NCBI GenBank assembly: GCA_030154385.1
Contig: JASKJZ010000087.1
Location: forward strand, 1-8,628
Reading direction: 5' to 3'
Source of the DNA: Clostridiales bacterium
Lineage (GTDB): Bacteria; Bacillota_A; Clostridia; Lachnospirales; Lachnospiraceae
DNA: 8,628 bases
A program made the position numbers and the translations under genes. The notes under the pieces were generated by a model. That model worked only from the letters and a program-made list of their open reading frames with translations. It did no database searches and was not told where the DNA came from. Shown piece after piece: positions 1-6,311 of this stretch (its first letter is position 1; the number at the start of each line of letters is the position of its first letter).

Positions 1-112
1 GTTTCTTATTATAAGAAACCTTCGCAATTCTTTCGAATTTGAAATTCTTTTTTAGAATTTTCAAGGTTGTTTCACTGTTCAGTTATCAAGGTTCTTTGTC
101 GTTTCTGACAAC
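1..112 (-). ncRNA. rRNA operon 5' leader with boxA-like motifs (partial)
   Basis: This is the predicted transcribed leader downstream of promoter P2, leaving the window at position 1. On the minus strand AACCTTGA occurs twice, 25 nt apart (complement of 86-93 and 61-68), each followed by an A-rich stretch (TAACT and AAATT). This resembles boxA antitermination elements of Firmicute rRNA leaders and spacers, which carry a TTGAAAACT core. Several hairpins follow: 96-111 (5-bp stem), 42-60 (7-bp stem), 26-39 (5-bp stem that on the minus strand encloses a GAAA tetraloop), and a near-perfect 19-bp palindrome at 1-19 that could be part of a pre-rRNA processing stem. That a 16S gene lies just outside is inferred; no mature rRNA sequence is visible here. 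Confidence 0.65.
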
Positions 113-118
113 TTTTAT

Positions 119-170
119 ATCTTATCATAAGACTTTCTGTTTGTCAACAACTTTTTTAAATTTCTTTTTT
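119..170 (-). promoter_or_regulatory. Strong sigma-A promoter P2 with UP-like element
   Basis: On the minus strand a perfect -35 TTGACA (complement of 142-147) is separated by exactly 17 bp from the -10 hexamer TAAGAT (119-124). The base pattern TGA directly before the -10 adds an extended -10 element. Upstream of the -35, positions 150-170 are A tracts on the minus strand, like the UP elements that drive rRNA promoters. Transcription should start near 112 and read out of the left edge. Confidence 0.8.
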
Positions 171-237
171 TGCGAATCTGCTCTTCGTCTTTCGTGAGCA
201 GCCCGTTTCCTGTTTTAGAAGCGGTGCAACGTTGAAT

Positions 238-294
238 AGTATATAACGCCTGCAAACAAAAGTCAACACCTTTTTTCAAAAAAATGATGATACC
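238..294 (-). promoter_or_regulatory. Strong sigma-A promoter P1, tandem with P2
   Basis: On the minus strand TTGACT (complement of 261-266) lies exactly 17 bp from TATACT (238-243). An A/T-tract segment (271-284) sits just upstream of the -35, again UP-like. P1 lies 119 bp upstream of P2 in the same direction. The P1 transcript would pass through a CTGCTC/GAGCAG hairpin (178-183 with 196-201, 12-nt loop) before reaching P2. Two tandem strong promoters feeding a structured leader are the usual arrangement of rRNA operons. Confidence 0.75.
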
Positions 295-300
295 AAGCAC

Positions 301-338
301 AAAAAGATCGCGCGTCCTGTATTTACGCAGGAAAGCAC
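301..338 (-). terminator. Weak terminator-like hairpin after anti-sigma gene
   Basis: On the minus strand a stem of GTGC with GCGC (one G-U pair) and TCCTG with CAGGA, interrupted by a small internal loop and closed by an 8-nt loop, is followed after GATC by five T residues (301-305). The four-base gap before the T run makes it a poor intrinsic terminator. It is the only T-run-associated hairpin found between the end of the sigma/anti-sigma pair and rRNA-type promoter P1, so it may limit read-through. Confidence 0.35.
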
Positions 339-400
339 TACTTTTAGATCCGTAAAAAACATGAGAAAGTAGCCTGTTCGGGCGGATTTTGAATGTTTTT

Positions 401-432
401 GGATTGCAAGAGCACATCGTGCGGCGCAATCC
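401..432. repeat. Two-part inverted repeat, function unknown
   Basis: A 7-bp outer stem GGATTGC (401-407) pairs with GCAATCC (426-432). Inside it GCAC (412-415) pairs with GTGC (419-422) around a 3-nt loop, leaving an asymmetric internal loop. It lies about 60 bp beyond the stop codon of the minus-strand membrane-protein gene. Neither strand has a T run after it, so it is not a classic intrinsic terminator; it could protect the 3' end of the mRNA or be a DNA site. Confidence 0.4.
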
Positions 433-490
433 ATTGGTATCATCACATTTCCCACAACATTTACCAAGGGTTAAGGGTTAAACAGTACGA

Positions 491-1534
491 CTATCGAAGC
501 TTTATACCCTGATACATAATTTCTTCGATTTGATCTAAATCGACAATTCGGGAAAACTGAAAGTGTACCCCGTAACCAAAGGCTTTGGTTCCCGCCCCAC
601 TACTGTCGCAAGATATCTTTTCCCCATTCTTTAGCAAAATTTCAAATTCTCCCATTAATTTAGAGGTATCTAGATATCCCGATCGAAAAATATTGGTCGG
701 ACTTTGTGTAATCGTTAAATTAAGTGAAATTGGTGAAAGCTTAACCGAAGTGATGTAATAATTTTTATCATCTATACGCAGTTTCTTGAACATGAGATAT
801 GTTTTCGTCTTAAGGTTCTTTTTTAGTTGAAAAGAAAATTCCCATAGACCTTTTGCAACCGTTTGAGCGTTTCCTTCTTCATTATAGAAAACCAAGTCAT
901 GTAATCGGATACTAATTGTTTTTCCAGTAATTCCGTTGTGATTTTCCATCGAGTACATAATAGTTATCTGATTATCGTTTGGGTCTTCATCTTGCACCAT
1001 CATTGGATAATAACCCATAGCACCCCCGCCTTCTACGAAAATCTCCTCTCTTCCAAATAAGTACTGGTTTCTACTAAGCGAAACATTCTTTGGGGCTTTT
1101 ACCACAAACAACATATAAACTTCATTATCATCGCTTAGGCACTCCGTCAGAGTCACACTATATTCCCCCACTCTTTTTTCTTGTCCAATTATGGTCGACA
1201 TTTGCTCAATAGTATCCCTGCTCTTCTTGTTCTGTCCGTTAAGCAAATGTTCAAAAATTGAACTACCATTCATCGACGCCATGACCATTCCTGACATCAT
1301 AATAAAAATCGCTACCATTGCTACTAAACCAATAATTCGAATCCTCCCACGTCTTTTTGGAGCAACTATATCAATTTTTTCCTCTTTACTATCCTTCTTC
1401 TCAAACGCAACCTTTCTTCTTGTTTCTTCCAAAATTCTTATCTTTTGTTCCTTTGTCAACAAAATCTCATCGGTATTGTCACTTTTAAATCCTTCTATGT
1501 TGTATTCTTCCATAACCTCATCCATATGTCTCAT
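491..1534 (-). CDS. DUF4179-like membrane protein, probable anti-sigma factor
   Basis: A 347-residue single-pass membrane protein. Residues 1-65 are hydrophilic and charged, rich in Lys/Glu/Arg, and probably cytoplasmic, ending in a basic KRRGRIR stretch. Residues about 66-86 are one hydrophobic helix. Residues 120-347 form an extracytoplasmic, beta-rich region whose start (YSVTLTECLSDDNEVYMLF, 125-143) resembles DUF4179 proteins that accompany ECF sigma factors in Firmicutes. No zinc-binding HxxxCxxC anti-sigma motif is present. Its ATG overlaps the sigma-factor stop codon (ATGA), so the two are translationally coupled and should be made in fixed ratio. Met4 is an alternative start. The inferred role is to hold the sigma factor at the membrane until an external signal arrives. 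The family match is by eye and the signal is unknown. Confidence 0.75.
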   Translation of the reverse strand: MRHMDEVMEEYNIEGFKSDNTDEILLTKEQKIRILEETRRKVAFEKKDSKEEKIDIVAPKRRGRIRIIGLVAMVAIFIMMSGMVMASMNGSSIFEHLLNGQNKKSRDTIEQMSTIIGQEKRVGEYSVTLTECLSDDNEVYMLFVVKAPKNVSLSRNQYLFGREEIFVEGGGAMGYYPMMVQDEDPNDNQITIMYSMENHNGITGKTISIRLHDLVFYNEEGNAQTVAKGLWEFSFQLKKNLKTKTYLMFKKLRIDDKNYYITSVKLSPISLNLTITQSPTNIFRSGYLDTSKLMGEFEILLKNGEKISCDSSGAGTKAFGYGVHFQFSRIVDLDQIEEIMYQGIKLR

Positions 1535-2082
1535 AGAATAACACCTTCTTTCAACAATCGCTCTTTTATAATATCTTTGCCACGATATAATATGTTTTCA
1601 ACCTTTTTGGGTTTTAAGTGAAGTTTGCATGCAATATCCTTTATCGAATAACGAAAATAGTACCGATAAATAAAAATATCCCGCATCGGTTCTGAAAGCT
1701 CATCTATAACCTGTTGTATCTTTCTATTATTTTGCTTTTTTGTAAATTGATCTTCATAGTCAATCAAAAATGACACCTCGTTCTCTTCCAACGGAATCTC
1801 TTCCAGCTCTTTCCTAGCTCGTTTGAAATCCAAGGCAACGTGTCTTGTAATTCCATAAATATAGCTCGAAAGAGACACCCCTCTTTCCGCTTCAAAACGT
1901 GAAATTCCACGCCAAAGACGTGCAAAAACATCTGAAACACATTCTTCTATATCCATTTGGTTTGAGTTTCCTAAAATTTTTGTAATAATCCAGTAGACCG
2001 TATCTCCATATTTATCAATCGCTTCTTTTACTCCCTCTTCCGGATCTTCCAGCAAAACCCGAACAAGTTCTTCTTCCTTCAT
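1531..2082 (-). CDS. ECF-type RNA polymerase sigma factor
   Basis: A 183-residue protein of the size and two-domain layout of extracytoplasmic-function sigma factors. Residues about 20-90 fit region 2: a core-RNA-polymerase-binding segment DIEECVSDVFARLWR (44-58), then LSSYIYGITRHVALDFKR (71-88), which matches the -10 recognition helix region. Residues about 118-178 fit region 4, with a helix-turn-helix around YSIKDIACKLHLKPKKVENILYR (145-167) for the -35. Regions 1 and 3 are absent, as expected. The ATG at 2082 has an AGGTGG ribosome binding site (2090-2095) 7 nt upstream. It overlaps the following membrane-protein gene by 4 nt. The target regulon cannot be read from the sequence, and I see no clear ECF-type self-promoter upstream. 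Confidence 0.9.
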   Translation of the reverse strand: MKEEELVRVLLEDPEEGVKEAIDKYGDTVYWIITKILGNSNQMDIEECVSDVFARLWRGISRFEAERGVSLSSYIYGITRHVALDFKRARKELEEIPLEENEVSFLIDYEDQFTKKQNNRKIQQVIDELSEPMRDIFIYRYYFRYSIKDIACKLHLKPKKVENILYRGKDIIKERLLKEGVIL

Positions 2083-2181
2083 CTTCTTTCCACCTATTTT
2101 CTATTCATAATTTAATTGAAATGATGTTGGGACCAAAAGGTATTTTACCCCACAATCCTAAAACCATTCAAAATACGCTTT

Positions 2182-2200
2182 ATTATATACTTCGGTATAT
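2182..2200 (-). promoter_or_regulatory. Possible -10 and inverted repeat upstream of sigma gene
   Basis: On the minus strand a perfect TATAAT (complement of 2182-2187) lies about 100 bp before the sigma-factor start. It overlaps a perfect 6-bp inverted repeat, ATATAC (2185-2190) and GTATAT (2195-2200), separated by TTCG on the plus strand. No good -35 sits 16-18 bp upstream, so the promoter call is weak. The dyad over a -10 would suit an operator, but this DNA is AT-rich and a chance match is possible. Confidence 0.25.
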
Positions 2201-2311
2201 GTAAGATTTTCACTCACAAAAAAATACATTCTATTGATTTTAAATTCATATACAAAAAACCTCTGATAGAAAATAGAACTTCTGCTTCCACATTTTCTTT
2301 TTTAAAACAAG

Positions 2312-2342
2312 AAAAAAGCGGAAGACTCTATTGTTCTTCCGC
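2312..2342 (-). terminator. Intrinsic terminator of the sugar operon
   Basis: On the minus strand the 8-bp stem GCGGAAGA/TCTTCCGC (complement of 2335-2342 and 2318-2325) has a 9-nt loop and is followed immediately by six T residues (2312-2317) and further T-rich sequence. It begins 9 nt after the TAG of the GH3 gene. This is a textbook Rho-independent terminator and separates the sugar operon from the sigma-factor pair. Confidence 0.93.
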
Positions 2343-2350
2343 CTTAGATT

Positions 2351-4441
2351 CTATATATTTATTTCGAGACGCATCGGCTCCATTTGCATCAATTCCACGC
2401 TTCTCTCATCTGGCTGGCTAAATCCGACAAATACCTCAAACCGATTTCCATCCAGTATGTATTCGCCCTCTTCATTCACCACAAAAAATGCATGTTTATC
2501 TAATCGAATCTCAATTGCAGCCTCCTCCTTTGCTGACAAAGTGACCCTTTTAAAGCCACAAAGTCTAGGATTTTTCGTTGCAAAGGGAGAGTCCATATTT
2601 TTAATATAAACTTGAACTACTTCTTCAATTGCTATCTCAGACGCATTACAAAGACTCGCTGTGACAAGATTTTTATCCAAATCCAGAGAAGCCGTAAGCA
2701 TTTTAGCACTTCCATAGGTCAAGCCAAAGCCAAAAGGAAACTGTGCTTTTCCTTCTATATAACGATAGGTTCGGTTTTTCATCGCATAATCGGTAAAATC
2801 TGGCAATGTCTGCTCGGGATCATATAGTGTAATACAAAGCTTTCCACTTGGGGAAGCCTCTCCAAATAGTAGCTTGGCAAGTGCTCTTCCACCTCTTGCT
2901 CCTGGGTACCATAACTGCATAATGGCATCAAAATGCTGCTCGGCAAAGCTAAGATCCAAATCACTTCCTGCCATCATACAAAGCACTACTGGTGTACCAG
3001 TTGCAGCAACCGTCTCCATCAGCTTTCTCTGGGACAAAGGAAGTAACAAGTCTTCTTTGTCTCCTGAGGCATACTGATTACCCTCATCCCCTTCTTCGCC
3101 TTCCAAAAATTCATCCAGTCCAACGCAAAGAATTACAACATCACTTTGCTTGGCAACGATAGAGGCTTCTGATAATCGGTCATACTCCATTGCCAACGTT
3201 TCCGTCTTGCTCTTCGATAAATCACAGCCTTCGGAATACAATACACGTATATCCGTACCTGCTTGCTCCATAATTCCCTCTACCATCGTAATATATTCAG
3301 AGGAAGTGCCATGATAATTTCCAATCAGCGCCGCACGACTATTTGCATTTGGCCCAATGACACCTATTGTTTTAATTTTAGTTTTATCCAACGGAAGAAG
3401 TCCGTTGTTTTTAAGCAACACCATACTTTTTATCGCTGCTTGTTCGGAAAGCTCCAGATGCTCCCTGCATTCAACTTTTTCATATGGGATCGCATCATAC
3501 TCACTTCCATCAAAAAGTCCCAGTAAATATCGGGTGGTATAAAGACGGACACATGCCTTTGTAATTGCCTCTTCGGTCACCAAACCATTTTTATAAGCAT
3601 TCAAGATATGCAGATACGTGTTTCCGCAATTTAGGTCACAGCCTGCATTTAATGCCATCGCTGCTGAGGTCTTGGCATCTGGACTTACCATATGATGTTC
3701 ATGAAAATCACGGATTGCCCAGCAATCCGATACGTAATGACCATCAAATCCCCATTTTCCACGCAAAATATCCTGCATCAGCGTCTCGCTTGCACAACAC
3801 GGTTCTCCATTTGTCCGATTATAAGCCCCCATGACTGCTTCTACCTTTGATTCCTTTACAACTGCTTCAAAAGCAGGAAGGTAAGTTTCCCATAAATCCT
3901 TTTTGGAAACTTTGGCATCAAACTCATGCCGAATCGCCTCTGGGCCAGAATGAACCGCAAAATGCTTCACGCAGGCTGCTGCTTTCATTGTTTCTCCTTC
4001 ACCTTGGAGTCCTTTTACAAATGCTACCCCAAGGCGACCGCTAAGGTACGGATCTTCTCCATACGTTTCCTGCCCTCTTCCCCAACGCGGATCACGAAAG
4101 ATATTGACATTCGGCGACCAAAAGGTAAGTCCCTTATAAATGTCACGATCCTCCTCCTTGGTAAAGGCATTATATTTTGCGCGCCCTTCTTCGGCGACTG
4201 CTTCTGCAATTTGTTGAATCAAATTTTCATCAAAGGTTGCCGCTAGTCCAATTGCCTGCGGAAAACTGGTCGCTACACCTGCTCTTGCAACACCATGCAA
4301 CGCTTCATTCCACCAGTTGTATGCTGGTATCCCAAGCCTTCGAATTGGCGGAGCATCATAGCGGAGTTGGCTTGCCCTTTCCTCCACTGTCATTTTATCC
4401 ACTAATTTTTCTGCCTTTTGTCTTGCTTCTTCCCGTCTCAC
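2351..4441 (-). CDS. GH3 beta-glycosidase, beta-xylosidase-like
   Basis: A 696-residue glycoside hydrolase family 3 enzyme that releases sugars from the non-reducing end of beta-linked oligosaccharides. Residues about 10-310 are the TIM-barrel domain with WWNEALHG (43-50), YGEDPYL (127-133), KHF (159-161) and the nucleophile motif YVSDCWAI (236-243; Asp239). Residues about 335-575 are the alpha/beta sandwich, where LEGEEGDEGNQYASGD (446-461) should supply the acid/base glutamate. Residues about 605-675 fit the fibronectin-III-like C-terminal domain. SDC rather than SDW after the nucleophile, together with WWNEALHG, is typical of GH3 beta-xylosidases, so xylo-oligosaccharides are the favoured but unproven substrate. 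There is no signal peptide, so it acts in the cytoplasm on imported sugar. The start codon is GTG, with GGAGG 6 nt upstream. It is the last gene of the operon, 27 nt after permease 2. Confidence 0.92.
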   Translation of the reverse strand: MRREEARQKAEKLVDKMTVEERASQLRYDAPPIRRLGIPAYNWWNEALHGVARAGVATSFPQAIGLAATFDENLIQQIAEAVAEEGRAKYNAFTKEEDRDIYKGLTFWSPNVNIFRDPRWGRGQETYGEDPYLSGRLGVAFVKGLQGEGETMKAAACVKHFAVHSGPEAIRHEFDAKVSKKDLWETYLPAFEAVVKESKVEAVMGAYNRTNGEPCCASETLMQDILRGKWGFDGHYVSDCWAIRDFHEHHMVSPDAKTSAAMALNAGCDLNCGNTYLHILNAYKNGLVTEEAITKACVRLYTTRYLLGLFDGSEYDAIPYEKVECREHLELSEQAAIKSMVLLKNNGLLPLDKTKIKTIGVIGPNANSRAALIGNYHGTSSEYITMVEGIMEQAGTDIRVLYSEGCDLSKSKTETLAMEYDRLSEASIVAKQSDVVILCVGLDEFLEGEEGDEGNQYASGDKEDLLLPLSQRKLMETVAATGTPVVLCMMAGSDLDLSFAEQHFDAIMQLWYPGARGGRALAKLLFGEASPSGKLCITLYDPEQTLPDFTDYAMKNRTYRYIEGKAQFPFGFGLTYGSAKMLTASLDLDKNLVTASLCNASEIAIEEVVQVYIKNMDSPFATKNPRLCGFKRVTLSAKEEAAIEIRLDKHAFFVVNEEGEYILDGNRFEVFVGFSQPDERSVELMQMEPMRLEINI

Positions 4442-4468
4442 GTTTGTCCTCCAATCAAATCAGGATTC

Positions 4469-5323
4469 TCATCCTTTTACTGCTCCTGTTGTAAGTCCGT
4501 CTACAATCTGATTACTAAAAATACAATACACAACAATGGTAGGTGCAATTGCGATAATAATAGCCGCAAACATCTGTACATAATTTGTTGCGTAAGGTCC
4601 TACAAAATAGGTCAAGGTTACTGGAAGTGTCTTCTTTGCCGGGTCGGATATAAACACCATCGCAAGAAGGAGTTCATTCCAATTTCCTACAAAGGTCATA
4701 AGACCCGCAACAAACATTCCTACTCTTGCAAGCGGAAGTGCAATCCGACCAAAACATCCATAGATGGAACACCCATCAATACAGGCAGCTTCAAACATTT
4801 CTTTTGGCATGCTCTTAAAAAATCCAACCAATAAAAACACGGTCATTGGCAAGGAAAAAGTTATATAAGGAATAATAAGCCCTACGAGAGAATCCGTTAA
4901 ATGCCATTTGGAAAAACGAACAAATAAAGGTATTAAAACACAATGTACCGGAACCATCATTCCGACCAGGAAATACTGCATTGTAATCGTCGAGAGCTTC
5001 CATTTCATCCGCGCAATTGCAAAGGCAGCCATTGCACCAATAAACAAGCTTACCAGTAATGCAATGCCACAGACTATGACCGAGTTGAGCGTTGCCACTC
5101 CAAGCTTTCCACTCGTCCACGCAAAAATATAGTTTCCAATCTGTAAAATAGTCGGCAAGGAAAACGGCGAGGAGAGTACTTCCCGATTTGTCTTTAAAGA
5201 AACCGAAAGCATCCATAACAGTGGCAGCAAATACACCAACGCTAATGCAACCAGCAAAACATAGATCACCGCCATAATAGGAGCGACTGGTTTGTTACGA
5301 TTTTCAATCTTATGTTTGTTCAT
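4469..5323 (-). CDS. Sugar ABC transporter permease, MalG/CUT1 type
   Basis: A 284-residue integral membrane protein with about six hydrophobic segments (near residues 15-38, 78-104, 113-135, 145-168, 203-226 and 250-270). The cytoplasmic EAA loop, which docks the ATPase, is visible at residues 178-199: EAACIDG, then an ILP-like IALP. The length and position of this loop match the MalG-type subunit of carbohydrate uptake (CUT1) importers. It should pair with the upstream permease to form the channel. Its ribosome binding site AGGAGGTGG overlaps the TAG stop of the upstream permease, leaving 11 nt between the genes, so co-translation is likely. No ATPase gene follows; the GH3 gene comes next. 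Substrate specificity is inferred from that enzyme only. Confidence 0.92.
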   Translation of the reverse strand: MNKHKIENRNKPVAPIMAVIYVLLVALALVYLLPLLWMLSVSLKTNREVLSSPFSLPTILQIGNYIFAWTSGKLGVATLNSVIVCGIALLVSLFIGAMAAFAIARMKWKLSTITMQYFLVGMMVPVHCVLIPLFVRFSKWHLTDSLVGLIIPYITFSLPMTVFLLVGFFKSMPKEMFEAACIDGCSIYGCFGRIALPLARVGMFVAGLMTFVGNWNELLLAMVFISDPAKKTLPVTLTYFVGPYATNYVQMFAAIIIAIAPTIVVYCIFSNQIVDGLTTGAVKG

Positions 5324-5334
5324 TATGCCACCTC

Positions 5335-6222
5335 CTACGCTTCATACGTTTCTACTTTGATAAGCTTGTTAATCATTACGGTTACAATTAGGCACAAAAC
5401 GAGTAGTACCATAGAAATGGCACTTGCATAGCCATATTTAAAATATTTAAAGCCTTGATCATATAAATGCGTTGCCAGAACCTCGGTGGTATGGTTTGGA
5501 CCGCCTTGTGTCATGTTATAAATCAAGTCAAAAAACTTAAGAGAACCGATACAGTTAAGAGAAAGCGAGGTTACCATCATCGGTTTGATAAGTGGCAAGG
5601 TAATATGTCGAAACGTCTGTCTTTTAGACGCTCCATCAATATAGGAAGCCTCATATATGTCCTTTGATATTCCACTGATCTGCGCCATATAAAGCATCAT
5701 GGTCTGTCCGACATACTGCCATAGTGCAACAAATCCAATGACCCACATCGGAAGCGTAATAAATCCACTTGTTGCAAAGAGCCAGTTCGGTCCCTTGATT
5801 CCAATTGTACTTAATAGTTGGTTAATTCCAATTTTAGGGTTAAACATAAATGCCCATAATAAACCAAGCGCTGCAGAAGACAGTACGGAAGGAAGATAGT
5901 AGATATTTTTGAATAAATTTCTTCCTCTCTTAATGTTTGTTAACAATACAGCCAGAACTAAGCCTACCACTTGCTGCGATACGGCCGAAAAAATCATAAA
6001 GAAAATTGAATTTTTTAAGGCTGTTTTCATCGTGTCATCCTTGGTAAATAAGGATATATAATTTTTAAGTCCTGCAAATTCTGGTTTGGTTAGTCCCGAA
6101 TAATCACACAAGGAGTAATAGATTACTTGAATGATCGGAACAAACAAAATTAAGGTAAAAAGAAGAAATGCAGGTGCAACAAACACTACAATTGCTTTTT
6201 TATTCTCCAATATCTTATTCAT
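5335..6222 (-). CDS. Sugar ABC transporter permease, MalF/CUT1 type
   Basis: A 295-residue integral membrane protein, partner of the MalG-type permease. Hydrophobic segments lie near residues 11-36, 72-95, 107-127, 155-180, 213-225 and 266-286. The EAA loop is at 191-211 (EASYIDGASKRQTFRHITLP), and the QGGPNHTTEVLA segment (239-250) is typical of this subunit family. I place the start at 6222 because AAGGAGG sits 5 nt upstream; an in-frame ATG at 6258 would add 12 hydrophilic residues, has no ribosome binding site and would begin near the intergenic hairpin. The gene follows the binding-protein gene after 89 nt and precedes permease 2 by 11 nt. The membrane-spanning dimer imports a sugar delivered by the lipoprotein. 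Confidence 0.92.
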   Translation of the reverse strand: MNKILENKKAIVVFVAPAFLLFTLILFVPIIQVIYYSLCDYSGLTKPEFAGLKNYISLFTKDDTMKTALKNSIFFMIFSAVSQQVVGLVLAVLLTNIKRGRNLFKNIYYLPSVLSSAALGLLWAFMFNPKIGINQLLSTIGIKGPNWLFATSGFITLPMWVIGFVALWQYVGQTMMLYMAQISGISKDIYEASYIDGASKRQTFRHITLPLIKPMMVTSLSLNCIGSLKFFDLIYNMTQGGPNHTTEVLATHLYDQGFKYFKYGYASAISMVLLVLCLIVTVMINKLIKVETYEA

Positions 6223-6227
6223 ATTGT

Positions 6228-6234
6228 CCTCCTT
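6228..6234 (-). promoter_or_regulatory. Ribosome binding site deciding permease 1 start
   Basis: AAGGAGG on the minus strand is 5 nt before the ATG at 6220-6222. This strong match to the 16S anti-Shine-Dalgarno supports the 295-residue form over the longer in-frame reading from 6258. Confidence 0.85.
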
Positions 6235-6263
6235 ATATCGTATTGGAATTCTTGTCATAAGAA

Positions 6264-6295
6264 GGGTATACGAATCATTATCCCTTCGTATACCC
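6264..6295 (-). promoter_or_regulatory. Stem-loop between binding-protein and permease genes
   Basis: A perfect 11-bp inverted repeat, GGGTATACGAA (6264-6274) with TTCGTATACCC (6285-6295), around a 10-nt loop, lies 17 nt after the binding-protein stop codon. On the minus strand it is followed by TTCTTATG, only mildly T-rich, so it would be a leaky terminator or an mRNA 3'-protecting structure. Such hairpins are common after the binding-protein gene of sugar ABC operons and would give more binding protein than permease. The effect here is inferred. Confidence 0.7.
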
Positions 6296-6311
6296 CTTAA
6301 ATTCCTATGAA

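Larger units (their letters stand above)
1..490. other. 490-bp gene-free stretch at left edge
   Basis: No convincing protein gene is present. Reading frames that cross this stretch lack a ribosome binding site, have no recognisable domain and run straight through promoter elements. The left 300 bp carry two strong minus-strand promoters and a structured leader of rRNA-operon type. The remaining part, 301-490, carries one weak terminator-like hairpin (301-338) and one unexplained stem-loop (401-432). Positions 433-490 are the 3' untranslated region of the minus-strand membrane-protein gene and show only a short tandem AACCCTT duplication (minus strand, about 469-481). Confidence 0.7.

Noticed and set aside
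115..429. Minus-strand reading frame of 104 codons in the left intergenic region
   Set aside because: It runs through both rRNA-type promoters and a terminator-like hairpin, has no ribosome binding site or recognisable domain, and reads as low-quality sequence.
401..432. Possible tRNA or tRNA fragment
   Set aside because: Only 32 nt long, with no cloverleaf, no T-loop GTTC motif and no CCA end.
4418..4834. Plus-strand reading frame of 138 codons
   Set aside because: It lies antisense to the GH3/permease 2 junction and permease 2, whose motifs are clear. Its product is Cys/Lys/His-rich with no domain, as expected of an antisense shadow.
6223..6258. Longer N-terminus for permease 1 from an ATG at 6258
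   Set aside because: No ribosome binding site precedes 6258, whereas AAGGAGG stands 5 nt before the ATG at 6222.
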